A stretch of DNA of 64,000 nucleotides from Polyangium fumosum (GTDB lineage Bacteria; Myxococcota_A; Polyangia; Polyangiales; Polyangiaceae), in contig NZ_SSMQ01000034.1 in assembly GCF_005144585.1 (NCBI RefSeq), forward strand, positions 1 to 64,000. Reading direction: 5' to 3'. The first letter of the stretch is position 1; each line of letters begins with the position of its first letter. Shown in pieces: positions 32,185 to 43,150 of this stretch. Below the pieces are notes generated by a model, which saw only the letters and a program-made list of their open reading frames with translations, made no database searches and was not told the DNA's origin. The position numbers and the translations under genes were made by a program.

Positions 32185-33141
32185 ATGAAGCAGGGTCTTT
32201 GGCTCGCGCTCGGCCTCGGCGCGGCGCTCGCGGTCGTGGCTTGTGGCGACGATACGAACAATAACAACAATACAACCTCGTCCTCCTCGTCGGGCTCGGG
32301 CGGCAGCGGCGGCAGTGGTGGCAGCGGCGGAAATGGAGGCGCCGGCGGCAGCGGCTCGGAGATCGAAGTGCAGACGCACGTCTCGCCCGATGGATTCGGC
32401 GTCGACTCGCACCTCATCGTGGGCCCGACCGAGGTCGTCCTCGTCGATGGCCAGTTCTTCACCGCGGAGGCGCAAAAGGTCGTCGACCTCGTCAAAGGCA
32501 CGAACAAGAAGCTCACCACCGTCTGGCTCACGCACGCCCACCCCGACCATTACCTCGGGATGGAGGTCATCCGCGCGGCGTTCCCGGACGCGAAGTTCGT
32601 GACGACGGCCGCGGTCCTCGCCGATTACAACGCGAAGAAGGACGGCACGCTCGCGTTCGCCCAGACGAACTTCCCCGGCCAGGTGCCCGACAAGGTCGTC
32701 GCCTTCACCGCGCTCGCAGGGACCACGATCACGGTCGACGGGCATACACTCGACGTCGTCGAGATCGGCGACGCGGGCGAGAGCGTGGAGGCCGCGGGGC
32801 TCGCGCTGAACGAGCAAAAGGCATTTTTCGCGGGCGATCTGCTTTACAACAAGGAGCACCTCTGGCTCGCGGAGTGCAACTTCGACGGCTGGATCAAGAA
32901 CCTCGACGCCCTCGCCGGGAAGGGCTTCACGACGTTTTATCCGGGCCACGGCGAAAAGGCCACGGCCGCCGTCATCGACGAGGACAAGAAGTACTTGAGC
33001 GACGCAAAGCCGATCCTCGATGCCGCGACGACCGCCGACGAGGCCGTGACGAAGCTCAAAGAAGCGTACCCCACCTGGGGCGGAGACGGCCTGCTCTCGT
33101 TCGGCACCTCGAATTATTTCATGGCCTGCAAGATGCCCTGA
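32185..33141 (+). CDS. MBL-fold metallo-hydrolase lipoprotein
   Basis: 318 aa. AAGGAG about 12 nt before the ATG. A lipoprotein signal ends AVVAC, followed by an Asn/Ser/Gly tether of about 40 residues. The metallo-beta-lactamase fold is marked by THAHPDH (about 118), later EIGDAGESVEA, FFAGDLLYNKEHLW and FYPGHGEKA, giving the usual His/Asp set for a dinuclear zinc site. It resembles the lactonase/glyoxalase-type MBL proteins rather than class B beta-lactamases. Being tethered outside the cytosol, it probably hydrolyses an extracellular ester or lactone. Monocistronic with its own promoter. Confidence 0.9.
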   Translation: MKQGLWLALGLGAALAVVACGDDTNNNNNTTSSSSSGSGGSGGSGGSGGNGGAGGSGSEIEVQTHVSPDGFGVDSHLIVGPTEVVLVDGQFFTAEAQKVVDLVKGTNKKLTTVWLTHAHPDHYLGMEVIRAAFPDAKFVTTAAVLADYNAKKDGTLAFAQTNFPGQVPDKVVAFTALAGTTITVDGHTLDVVEIGDAGESVEAAGLALNEQKAFFAGDLLYNKEHLWLAECNFDGWIKNLDALAGKGFTTFYPGHGEKATAAVIDEDKKYLSDAKPILDAATTADEAVTKLKEAYPTWGGDGLLSFGTSNYFMACKMP

Positions 33142-33190
33142 TCGAGATGAACGGCCTGCGGCCGCGCGCGATTTCTGGTAGGCTGCGTTC

Positions 33191-35173
33191 GTGCGCAGCG
33201 CCCTTGCCTTCCCCCTTCCCCTCGCCGCCCTGCTCCTCTCCGCATGCAGCGATCCCGTGGAGCTGCCCGTGCCGCCGGAGACCGGCGTCGTCGCGCTCTA
33301 CGGAAAGCCCGCCGAGACGGTCCTCTCGCCCTACCCGTCCGACCGATACACGACGGCCGACGCGGCCACGGCCACGGGCCGGCGCGTGCGGATCGGGCCG
33401 GACACGGCGGCCGATCCGCTCGTCACCAGCTACCAGGGCACGGTCGATCTCCTGAACGAAATGGATGGTTTCTCCACGGTGGGCGGCGTCGTGGTGAATT
33501 TCAGCGGCCCCATCGACGCGCGGCCGCTCGTGCTCGCGCCGTATGCGGAGCCGCCGCTGCTCGGGCCCATCCTCGACGCGGAGGACTACAAAAAGCCCGG
33601 CGCGCCGCTCTACCTCGTCGACGTGGACCCGGACTCGCCCGAGCAAGGAAAACCCGTCGGGCTGATCCCCCGCTGGTTCCCGCAGCCCGACGACGGGTTT
33701 TACCCGGACGATTTCACCTTGGTCGCGGAGCCCGCCACGCCGCTCCGTCCCGGGACACGCTATCTGTTCGTCGCGACGAACGTGCTCCGCGCGGACGATG
33801 GTGCCCCCGTGCGGCGATCGCCGGACATGCAGGCGCTCCTCGGAGGCACGGCCGAGGGCGAATACGGCGACGAGGTGCGCAAGGCCATCACCGAGGCGCG
33901 GACGAGCGGGCTCTTCCATACCGAGGACGTCGTGCTCGCGACCGCGTTCACCACGGCCACGGTGCGCGCCGGGATCGAGGCGATGGGCGTCGCCGCACGA
34001 AAGTCCCCTCCGCCTGCGCTGCTCACGCCCTTCGAAGTCGAGACGCCGGCCGAGCCGGGCGGGCGCGTGCGTTTTCGTGGCGTGTACGAGGCACCCGAAT
34101 ATCGCGGCGAGACGGGGAAATGGTCCTTCGAGGGAGGGACACCCGTCGCGAGCAAGAAGGTCGGGCTCGATGTGTTCCTGGCGTTCTCGAAGGCGGAGGT
34201 GAGCGGAAAGAGGCCGGTGGTCATTTACGGGCACGGGCTCGGCGGCGACAAGGGCGGCACGTGGGGCACGGCCCAGAGGCTCGCGGCGATTCACCCGAAC
34301 GGCGCGGCCGTCTTCGGGATCGACTCGCCCGAGCACGGCTCGCGCGCGAAAAAGCCGGACCAGAATGCCCTGCTCGCCGCGTTCGGCTTCTTCGGCATCA
34401 ACAGCGCGACGGGCGAATTCGACATCGGCAAGGCGCGGGACAATTTCCGGCAAATGGCCTCGGATCAGCTCGAGCTCGTGCGGCTCATCGATTCGCTCGG
34501 CTCGCTCGATCTCCTGCCCGTTGGCGCCCCGGACGGCGTGCCCGACCTCGATACCTCGCGGATCCTCTACATCGGCCATTCGTTCGGGTCCGTGCAGGGA
34601 CCGACGATCCTCGCGCTCGCGCCCGAGATCCGGCAAGCCGTCTGGAACGTGGGCGGCGACGGGCTCATGATGCTCCTGCGGGACTCCGGCACGTTCGCCC
34701 TGCTCGTCGACGCGATGCGTCCACCCAAGACGCCGGACGGCGCGCTCGCCCGTTTCTTCGCCGTCACGCAGGCGATCGTGGACCCGGGCGATCCGATCAA
34801 CTACGCTCGGTTCGCGTCGGGCGAACGTCTGCCGGGCGCACCGGAATCAAAGCCGCGCGACGTGCTCTTGCAGGTGGTCATGAACGACACGATCGTCCCA
34901 AACTCGACCAGCGAAGCGCTCGCGCGGGCCTCGGGCATGACGCTCATGAATGCGATCCGCCCGGTGAGCGGCTTGCCCGTCGCCGAGGGGCCGCTGGCGG
35001 GCAACGGCAAGACCGGCTCGACGCTGGTGATGTCGCAGTTCGACCGGATCGAGGGGACGAAGCTCGCCGTGCATGGCGAGCTCATCTTCTCGCCGGAGGG
35101 ACAGGCGCAATACGTGGAGTTTTTCCAGACAGGGCTCGCCGAGCCGTACGCGACGGCGAAGCCGCCCTACTGA
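33191..35173 (+). CDS. Alpha/beta-hydrolase lipoprotein, lipase-like
   Basis: 660 aa from GTG 33191. Lipobox LSAC at about residue 18-19. An N-terminal beta domain (about 25-290; VVALYGKPAETVLSPYPSDR ... VVNFSGPIDARPLVLAP ... LRPGTRYLFVATN) resembles the bacterial virulence-factor lipase N-terminal domain. The hydrolase domain has VVIYGHGLGGDKGG (oxyanion region) and the nucleophile elbow GHSFGS at about 460. The plan matches VolA/Pla-type surface lipases and phospholipases. TAGGCT lies 6 nt before the start and no Shine-Dalgarno is visible. Likely acts on lipids outside the cell. Confidence 0.87.
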   Translation: MRSALAFPLPLAALLLSACSDPVELPVPPETGVVALYGKPAETVLSPYPSDRYTTADAATATGRRVRIGPDTAADPLVTSYQGTVDLLNEMDGFSTVGGVVVNFSGPIDARPLVLAPYAEPPLLGPILDAEDYKKPGAPLYLVDVDPDSPEQGKPVGLIPRWFPQPDDGFYPDDFTLVAEPATPLRPGTRYLFVATNVLRADDGAPVRRSPDMQALLGGTAEGEYGDEVRKAITEARTSGLFHTEDVVLATAFTTATVRAGIEAMGVAARKSPPPALLTPFEVETPAEPGGRVRFRGVYEAPEYRGETGKWSFEGGTPVASKKVGLDVFLAFSKAEVSGKRPVVIYGHGLGGDKGGTWGTAQRLAAIHPNGAAVFGIDSPEHGSRAKKPDQNALLAAFGFFGINSATGEFDIGKARDNFRQMASDQLELVRLIDSLGSLDLLPVGAPDGVPDLDTSRILYIGHSFGSVQGPTILALAPEIRQAVWNVGGDGLMMLLRDSGTFALLVDAMRPPKTPDGALARFFAVTQAIVDPGDPINYARFASGERLPGAPESKPRDVLLQVVMNDTIVPNSTSEALARASGMTLMNAIRPVSGLPVAEGPLAGNGKTGSTLVMSQFDRIEGTKLAVHGELIFSPEGQAQYVEFFQTGLAEPYATAKPPY

Positions 35174-35208
35174 AGGACGAGTCGCAGGGTTCGAGGAGAG
35201 TTCGAGGA

Positions 35209-36678
35209 ATGTCGTATTTCGACGGTCTGCCGGGCAAGCCGCCGCGCGAGCGGGGCATCTTTTGCAACCGGACCATGAACATGCGGTCGATCAAGGCGAT
35301 CGGCTACGACATGGACTACACGCTCATCCATTACCGGGTGGAGGAGTGGGAGCGCCTGGCGTACGAGCACCTGCGGACGCGGCTGCTCGCGCATGGGTAT
35401 CCGGTGGAGGATCTCCGCTTCGATCCGGAGCTCGTGATCCGGGGGCTCATCATCGACACGGAGCTCGGCAACCTGCTCAAGGTGAACCGCTTCGGTTACG
35501 TGAAGCGCGCGATGCACGGGACGTCGCTGCTCGATTTCGAGCCGATGCGCGCGGCGTACGCGCGGACGATCATCGACCTCGCCGAGCCGCGGTTCGTCTT
35601 TCTGAACACGCTCTTCTCGCTCTCCGAGGCGTGCATGTACGCCCAGCTCGTCGACCTCGCGGACGCGGGAAAGATGCCGGCCGGGACAGGCTACGAGCAG
35701 CTTTATCGGCTCGTGAAGAGCGGCCTCGACGAAGCGCACATGGAGGGCCGCTTGAAGGCCGAGATCATCGCGGATCCGGACCGGTTCGTGGTGCTCGACC
35801 CGGAGGCGCCGCTCGCGCTGCTCGACCAGCAGCGGGCCGGGAAAAAGCTCCTGCTCATCACGAACTCGGAGTGGGGCTACACGGACGCGATGATGCGTTA
35901 TGCATTCGAACGATTCCTGCCGAACGGGATGCGGTGGCGGAATCTCTTCGACGTGGTGATCGTGCAGGCGCGGAAGCCCGATTTCTTCATGCAGAAATCG
36001 CCGCTCTTCGAGGTCGTGAGCGAGGACGGGCTGCTCCGGCCGTGGATCGGTCCGCTCAAAGAAGGCGGCTCGTACCTCGGCGGGGACGCGACGCAGGTGG
36101 AGCGCTCGCTCGGGATCTCGGGGGACGAGATCCTGTACGTGGGGGACCACATCTGGGGCGACGTGCGGGTGTCGAAGAGCGTCTTGCGCTGGCGGACGGC
36201 GCTCATTCTGTGGGAGCTCGAAGAAGAGGTGCGGGCGGCCTATGCGTCCCGCGTGGACGAGGCGCGGCTCGGCGCATTGATGGAGGAAAAAGAGGCGCTC
36301 GAGCTCGCCTCCTGCCAGCTCCGGCTGCTCGCCCAGCGGCACAGGGAAGAGGATGGGTTGCCCGAGGACGCCCCCTCGTGCGACGAGGTCCTCGCGCGGC
36401 TCGGCGCGCTGAAGACGGCGCTCGCGGAGCTCGACGATCGAATCGCCCCGCTCGCGAAGGCGGCGGCCGAGGTCTCGAACTCGCGCTGGGGCCTGCTCCT
36501 GCGCACGGGCAACGACAAGAGCCACCTGGCGCGGCAGATCGAGCGCTCGGCCGACATTTACACGTCGCGCGTCTCGAACTTCCTGCGCTACACGCCGTAT
36601 TCGTATTTCCGCTCCCGCCGCGGGAGCCTGCCGCACGATCCCTCCGGAGAAGCGCCGAGCCCGAACCCGGGGCCTTGA
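35209..36678 (+). CDS. HAD-IG family 5'-nucleotidase
   Basis: 489 aa. GAGGAGAG about 8 nt before ATG 35209. HAD motif I is at KAIGYDMDYTLIHYRVEEWE, with the nucleophile and acid Asp pair (DMDYT); motif II is near LLLITNSEWGYTDAMM; motif IV is YVGDHIWGDV. FEPMRAAYARTIIDLAEPRF and the helical C-terminus agree with the HAD-superfamily purine 5'-nucleotidase (HAD-IG, cN-II-like). It would dephosphorylate IMP/GMP-type nucleotides in the cytosol. Length and motif order are complete. A strong terminator follows. Confidence 0.93.
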   Translation: MSYFDGLPGKPPRERGIFCNRTMNMRSIKAIGYDMDYTLIHYRVEEWERLAYEHLRTRLLAHGYPVEDLRFDPELVIRGLIIDTELGNLLKVNRFGYVKRAMHGTSLLDFEPMRAAYARTIIDLAEPRFVFLNTLFSLSEACMYAQLVDLADAGKMPAGTGYEQLYRLVKSGLDEAHMEGRLKAEIIADPDRFVVLDPEAPLALLDQQRAGKKLLLITNSEWGYTDAMMRYAFERFLPNGMRWRNLFDVVIVQARKPDFFMQKSPLFEVVSEDGLLRPWIGPLKEGGSYLGGDATQVERSLGISGDEILYVGDHIWGDVRVSKSVLRWRTALILWELEEEVRAAYASRVDEARLGALMEEKEALELASCQLRLLAQRHREEDGLPEDAPSCDEVLARLGALKTALAELDDRIAPLAKAAAEVSNSRWGLLLRTGNDKSHLARQIERSADIYTSRVSNFLRYTPYSYFRSRRGSLPHDPSGEAPSPNPGP

Positions 36679-36686
36679 CCGCTGGA

Positions 36687-36731
36687 GGCGCGCGGCGCGG
36701 AGATTCGTCCCCGCCGCGCGCCCAGGGTTTT
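36687..36731. terminator. Hairpin terminator between convergent genes
   Basis: GGCGCGCGGCG (36687-36697) and CGCCGCGCGCC (36712-36722) form an 11-bp stem, followed on the plus strand by CAGGGTTTTA. It ends the HAD nucleotidase transcript and may also serve the convergent VWA gene. Confidence 0.75.
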
Positions 36732-37863
36732 ACTTGGCCACCTCGGTCTTGCAGCCGAGGGCGATTTGCACCTTCGCGCCGAAGTCTTTGCGGACGGCGT
36801 CGCAGGTGGCCGGGCAGAACGAAATCTTCGAGGGAACGACGGGATTGTCGTAATACCAGCCGAGGCCGTTCGTGCACGCCTTGTCCTGGAGGATCGTCTG
36901 CGGCTCGCCGCCGCTCGACGGCGTGAAGAGCACGTTCACGAAGCCCGGATCGACCTCGCCCCCCGAGACCTTCGTCGGAATCTCGTAATCGCAGGGCAAG
37001 GCCTTGCCGCGGGCCTTCGCGAGCGCATTCTGAAACTCGACCTGGACGTTCACGCTGCCGACGAGGATGGCCGAATCGGTGCCGCCCGACGCCGCGATGA
37101 GGTTCACCGTATCCTGCGTGACCCCCGGGAGGCCAATCACGAACGTGCGGACCTTGAATTGCGAGAGGCCCGTCGCCGCGAGGTTCGCGATGACCTGCGG
37201 GTCCTCCGGATTGACGCCGCTGCACACAGGCGCGGGCCCGGCCGGCTGCCCGTCCGTGACGAGGAGCACGGCGCACCCCGTCCCCGGCTTTTGCTGCAAT
37301 GCGTCGGCGCAGGCGAGGAGGGCGCCGCCGAGCGCCGGGTAGATCGGGGTCTTGAAGCCGTTCGGGTCCTCGGCGGCGATGGCCTGAATGATCGGCTCGG
37401 CGTTCGCCGGCAGCTCGCCGAAGGGCACGACCGGCGGCTTGTAGAGCATCTGATCACAAGTGGACTCGGCCGGCAGGGGGAAAAAATTGAGCGCGACCGA
37501 GGTGCCCGCCGAGTTCGGATCGTTGACGAACGCCGCGAGCCCCGCTTCGGCGCTGTTCCACTTCGTTCCCACCATCGAGCTCGACTTGTCGAACGCGATG
37601 TAGAGCGAGAGCGGCACGGACTTTCCTTGCTCGGTGAGGAGTCCGCAGCCTGGATCCACGACGCCGCTGGAGCTGCTGCTGCCGCCGCTGCCGACGAAGA
37701 TATCTCCGCCCGTGCCCATGCCGCCCGCGCCACCCGAGCCGCCCGCGCTCCCGGCGCCGGCGCCGGCGGGATTGCCCGAGGGAGGCAGGTTCGAGTCGGG
37801 CGCACAGGCAACGCCGAGGGCGCATGCCGATAGAACAAGCAAAGCGGCGTGGATACGGTTCAT
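36730..37863 (-). CDS. VWA-domain lipoprotein
   Basis: 377 aa. The signal MNRIHAALLVLSACALGVAC ends in a lipobox and is followed by a Gly/Ser-rich tether to about residue 75. The von Willebrand A domain starts SLYIAFDKSSSMVGTKWNSA with a DxSxS MIDAS motif, and later CAVLLVTDGQPAGPAP and VRTFVIGLPGVTQDTVNLIA. The C-terminal part contains paired Cys (NGLGWYYDNPVVPSKISFCP ... CDAVRKDF). Such exported VWA proteins bind protein partners through a metal. No strong Shine-Dalgarno. Divergent from the Gly-rich lipoprotein gene. Confidence 0.88.
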   Translation of the reverse strand: MNRIHAALLVLSACALGVACAPDSNLPPSGNPAGAGAGSAGGSGGAGGMGTGGDIFVGSGGSSSSSGVVDPGCGLLTEQGKSVPLSLYIAFDKSSSMVGTKWNSAEAGLAAFVNDPNSAGTSVALNFFPLPAESTCDQMLYKPPVVPFGELPANAEPIIQAIAAEDPNGFKTPIYPALGGALLACADALQQKPGTGCAVLLVTDGQPAGPAPVCSGVNPEDPQVIANLAATGLSQFKVRTFVIGLPGVTQDTVNLIAASGGTDSAILVGSVNVQVEFQNALAKARGKALPCDYEIPTKVSGGEVDPGFVNVLFTPSSGGEPQTILQDKACTNGLGWYYDNPVVPSKISFCPATCDAVRKDFGAKVQIALGCKTEVAK

Positions 37864-38044
37864 GTCTGGATGGTGCCCGATCGAGGGGAGAGACGTCAAC
37901 CCGAGCCGGGACGCTCGCACCCGCGTCGCATTTTGCGACGTCCCCGGAGGCCTGGGTCGGACGATCACATTCGGGCTGTACGGCGTTCGTCGAAATGGAA
38001 GAAATTCCTTGCCAACCGATGGTGCGGGAGAGAAAGATTCAGGC

Positions 38045-39919
<1,875 letters not shown>

Positions 39920-39945
39920 AGCGGCGCGCTTCGCGCGGCGAGAGC

Positions 39946-39981
39946 GAAATGGGGCGGCCCGTACGCGGGCGGCCCCATTTC
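39946..39981 (+). terminator. Hairpin terminator
   Basis: GAAATGGGGC and GCCCCATTTC form the outer stem, with an inner GCCCG/CGGGC stem. It lies 26 nt after the Gly-rich lipoprotein stop and ends CATTTCGTTCC, a modest T-tract. Confidence 0.7.
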
Positions 39982-40042
39982 GTTCCATGTTCCCTCGTTT
40001 CCTCTTGCGTCGCCGGCCTCCGAACGGTACGGACGGCGGGCA

Positions 40043-41179
40043 ATGGCCATCGAGATCGTCGAGCTTGGCGAGAAGGACAAGAAGCGGCGGCGGGATTTCC
40101 TCGACGTCGCGCGGGAGATCTACGCGGACGATCCGGCCTGGGTGCGTCCCCTCGACATGGACATCGAGGACCGGCTCGACCGGAAGAAGAACCCGTTCTT
40201 CGACCACGGCGACGCGCAGGCGTTCGTCGCCTACCGGGATGGGCGCCGCGTCGGGCGTATCACGGCGCAGATCGACCACACGCACCTCGAACGGCACAAG
40301 GACGCGGCCGGGTTCTTCGGGTTCCTCGATACGCTGGACGACCCGGAGGTCGCGCGGGCCCTGCTCGAAAAGGCCGCGGACTGGAACCGCGCCCGGGGGA
40401 TGAAGCTCCTGCGCGGGCCGATCTCGCTGAACATCAACGAGGAGCTCGGCTGCCTCGTCGAGGGCTTCGATACGCCGCCGATGATCATGATGCCCCACCA
40501 CCGGCCCTACCAGGGCGGGCTCATCGAGCAGGCGGGCCTCGCGAAGCTCAAGGACTTCTATGCGTGGACGTACGACGTCGGCTCGGTCCCGGCGCGCGCG
40601 CAGAAGGCGCACGACGAGGTCCTCGGCATGCCCGAGGTGACGGTCCGCCACTTGGACCCCGCGCATTTCGGCGAAGAGGTCCGCGTCCTCATGGACATCT
40701 TCAATGACGCGTGGAGCGACAACTGGGGCTTCGTGCCGCTCTCGGAGCGCGAGCTCGCCAAGATGGCGGCCGACATGAAGCTCATCCTGTTCCCCGAGAT
40801 CACCTACCTCGTCTCGATCGACGGCGAGCCGGCCGCGGTGGCGCTCGCGCTGCCGAACATCAACGAGGTGATCCGCGATTTCGACGGAAAACTCTTTCCG
40901 TTCAACGTGGCGAAGCTCCTCTATCGGCTGCGCGTGAAGGGGCCGAAGAGCGGGCGGCTCATCATCCTCGGCATCAAGAAGAAGTACCGGCACGTGCGCA
41001 AGTACGCGGGGCTCTCCGCGTTCCTCTACGTCGCGATGAACCGCTCCGCCCACCTGCTCGGCCTCGAACGAGGCGAGCTCTCGTGGACACTCGAGGACAA
41101 CGCGGCCATCAATGCGGGGATCCGGCTGATGGGCGGCCGCATTTACAAGAAATATCGCGTCTACCAGCGCGAGCTGTGA
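40043..41179 (+). CDS. GNAT-like N-acyltransferase family protein
   Basis: 378 aa, cytosolic. FLDVAREIYADDPAWVRPLD, FFDHGDAQAFVAYRDGRRVG, ITAQIDHTHLERH and GFFGFLDTLDDPEVARALLE form an N-terminal GNAT-like half. VEGFDTPPMIMMPHHRPYQG and ITYLVSIDGEPAAVALALPN with the end TLEDNAAINAGIRLMGGRIY form a second half, as in two-domain acyltransferases. Homologues are often mis-annotated as dATP pyrophosphohydrolase; the sequence does not support that. Substrate unknown. GGCGGGC just upstream is a weak ribosome site. Confidence 0.85.
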   Translation: MAIEIVELGEKDKKRRRDFLDVAREIYADDPAWVRPLDMDIEDRLDRKKNPFFDHGDAQAFVAYRDGRRVGRITAQIDHTHLERHKDAAGFFGFLDTLDDPEVARALLEKAADWNRARGMKLLRGPISLNINEELGCLVEGFDTPPMIMMPHHRPYQGGLIEQAGLAKLKDFYAWTYDVGSVPARAQKAHDEVLGMPEVTVRHLDPAHFGEEVRVLMDIFNDAWSDNWGFVPLSERELAKMAADMKLILFPEITYLVSIDGEPAAVALALPNINEVIRDFDGKLFPFNVAKLLYRLRVKGPKSGRLIILGIKKKYRHVRKYAGLSAFLYVAMNRSAHLLGLERGELSWTLEDNAAINAGIRLMGGRIYKKYRVYQREL

Positions 41180-41211
41180 GCAGAATGGGCCGGCGCCTCC
41201 CGAAAAACACT

Positions 41212-41240
41212 TTGACGGGGCGATAGGTCGTCCGTAAAAT
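41212..41240 (+). promoter_or_regulatory. Near-consensus promoter for a leaderless gene
   Basis: TTGACG (41212-41217), exactly 17 nt, TAAAAT (41235-41240). The ATG at 41247 begins 7 nt after the -10, so transcription should start at or beside the start codon. No Shine-Dalgarno fits in between. Confidence 0.8.
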
Positions 41241-41246
41241 CCGCAC

Positions 41247-42017
41247 ATGCGTTTTCGTGTGCTCGCCCTTACCCTCGCCGGGTGCGGGATGTGGCTCGGC
41301 TCCCCAGGCGTGAGCCTGGCGGCGGAGCCCGAGGCGCGAGGATCGGAGACGGCGGCGCCGGCAGGCCGCGGGGCGGTCGTCGTGGCGATCGGGAGCGGCG
41401 TGGAGGCCGCGGCCAAGCCGCTCGCGCGCGAGATCTACCGGGATGACGTGCTCCGGCCGGGCCTCGACGACCGGGCGGCGCGGCTGCTCGCCGGTGAGGC
41501 CGCCGCGCCGGACGCGCCCGCGAAGGAGCGCGAGCTCGCCGAGGTGCGGAGCGCGCTCACGGCGAACGACGACGCCCCGAGCCGCAGGCTGCTCGCCTCG
41601 CTCGGCGCCGAGCAGAAGGCCGAGATCGTGGTCGCCGTGTCGATGGCCGGCGATCGCCCCGTCGCGCGCGTGCTCCGCGTGGGAACGGCGCGGTACGAGT
41701 CGATCGAGCTCGGGCCGACGATCGAACGAAGCGAGGCCGGGGAGATCCGCTACACGTGGCCCGGCGCCGCGTCGACGTTGCGAAAGCTCGTGATCGTGCC
41801 GCAGGCCGCGCCGCCTCCGCCGATCGCACCGAAACAAACCAGCACGCCCGCCCCGCCGAAGCCGGAGGAGCCGACGCGCAAGCCGTTCTACAAGTCGGCC
41901 TGGTTCTGGGGCCCGCTCGGCGCGGTCGTGGCCGCGGGCGCCGCGGTGCTGATCACGTCGAAGGTGACGGAAGATTCGACGGGCATGGTGCGGCTGAAAG
42001 GGCAGGTCGCGCCGTGA
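41247..42017 (+). CDS. Exported protein with C-terminal membrane anchor
   Basis: 256 aa. Signal peptide (MRFRVLALTLAGCGMWLG ... SLAAE), a charged periplasmic domain of about 150 residues (GAVVVAIGSGVEAAAKPLAR ... GAEQKAEIVVAVSMAGDRPV ... ARYESIELGPTIE), a Pro-rich spacer (APPPPIAPKQTSTPAPPKPE) and one membrane helix near the end (WFWGPLGAVVAAGAAVLITS). No family recognised; this layout recurs in myxobacterial envelope proteins. Probably translated from a leaderless mRNA. Its stop overlaps the next start (GTGA), so the peptidase-MA-like protein is its likely partner. Confidence 0.83.
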   Translation: MRFRVLALTLAGCGMWLGSPGVSLAAEPEARGSETAAPAGRGAVVVAIGSGVEAAAKPLAREIYRDDVLRPGLDDRAARLLAGEAAAPDAPAKERELAEVRSALTANDDAPSRRLLASLGAEQKAEIVVAVSMAGDRPVARVLRVGTARYESIELGPTIERSEAGEIRYTWPGAASTLRKLVIVPQAAPPPPIAPKQTSTPAPPKPEEPTRKPFYKSAWFWGPLGAVVAAGAAVLITSKVTEDSTGMVRLKGQVAP

Positions 42018-43150
42018 GAGCGGGGTTGCGGGCGCTCGTCGTCGTGTCGGTCGCGTCGTGGCTCGTCGCCGCGGACGCGTTCGCCGCGCCCTCGCGCCCG
42101 CACGACGCGCCGGCCGTGACGGATCCACGCGCCGACGTGCCCGCGCGCCCCACGGGATACCTGGAGCTTCAGGAGGCAGGCCTCACATTCGCGTACCACC
42201 CCTCCGCGCACGAGCGCGTGCGCGCCGCGATCCCCGCGGTGCTCCGGGCGCGAAAGGCCATGGGCGAGCTGCTCGGGCGGGAGGTCCTCGGCGCGGTGGA
42301 GATCCGCGTGGCCGCGGTGCCCGAGGAGGTGCGCTCGCTCGGCCCGATGGAGGACGTGCCCGGGTATGCGCCGGCGCTCGCGTTCTCGAAGCAGCGGCTC
42401 GTGGTGACGAGCCTCGGCTCGCATCGATCGCTGGAGCCGACGGATCTCGCCGTGGCCCTTCCGCACGCGCTCGCGCACGTGGCGCTCGACGAGGCGCTCG
42501 ACCACAAGCCCGCGCCGCTCTGGCTGCACGAGGGGTTCGCCGCGCACGTGGCGGGCGAGGCGTCGGCGATCCGCGCGCAGGCGCTCCTCCTCGCCACGCT
42601 GCAAAGGCGCCTGCACGGGATCGCGGCGCTCGAAGGAGGCCTGCCGGCCGACGCGCCGGAGACGTCGCTCGCGTATGCCCAGGCCGCGGACCTCGCGCGC
42701 TTCCTCACGGACAAACCTCACCGATCGGCGTTCGTGGGGGCGCTCGATCGGGCGCGGAGCGGCGAGCCGTTCGAGCAGGCGCTCGCGGCCACGCACGAGG
42801 CGCCGCTCGCGCAGATCGAACGGAAGTGGCGGGAGGATCTCGCGCGGCGGTACGGGTTTTTGCCCGTGTTCCTCGCGGGGATCGGGGTCTGGGCGCTTTG
42901 CGCGCTGGTCCTCTTCGTGCGGCGCGTGTTCGAGCGCCGGCGCGCGGGGACGACGATGCCCGCGCCGCGCAAGGAGCCGCGGCCGCTCCCGATGGAACCC
43001 CCGAGCCGCCCGCTCCCGCGCCCTGCGCCCGCGCCGCTCCTCCTCGAGCGCATCGACGGCAGCGAGCGCGAGGACCTCGGCAAGACGTTCCCGCCGGAGG
43101 CCGAGGTGCCCAAGGTGGAGCACGACGGCGACTGGCACACGCTGCATTAA
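42014..43150 (+). CDS. Peptidase-MA-like membrane protein without the catalytic Glu
   Basis: 378 aa from GTG 42014 (GTGA overlap with the previous stop). Signal peptide, then a lumenal domain resembling peptidase MA-like proteins: LALPHALAHVALDEALDHKP and APLWLHEGFAAHVAGEASAI. The expected HExxH is HALAH (His151-His155): both zinc His and the downstream Glu of WLHEGF are present, but the catalytic Glu is Ala. It may still bind zinc but should not hydrolyse peptides. A membrane helix (PVFLAGIGVWALCALVLFV, about 285-303) is followed by a Pro-rich cytosolic tail. It ends overlapping the convergent lipoprotein gene by 4 nt. Confidence 0.85.
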   Translation: MRAGLRALVVVSVASWLVAADAFAAPSRPHDAPAVTDPRADVPARPTGYLELQEAGLTFAYHPSAHERVRAAIPAVLRARKAMGELLGREVLGAVEIRVAAVPEEVRSLGPMEDVPGYAPALAFSKQRLVVTSLGSHRSLEPTDLAVALPHALAHVALDEALDHKPAPLWLHEGFAAHVAGEASAIRAQALLLATLQRRLHGIAALEGGLPADAPETSLAYAQAADLARFLTDKPHRSAFVGALDRARSGEPFEQALAATHEAPLAQIERKWREDLARRYGFLPVFLAGIGVWALCALVLFVRRVFERRRAGTTMPAPRKEPRPLPMEPPSRPLPRPAPAPLLLERIDGSEREDLGKTFPPEAEVPKVEHDGDWHTLH

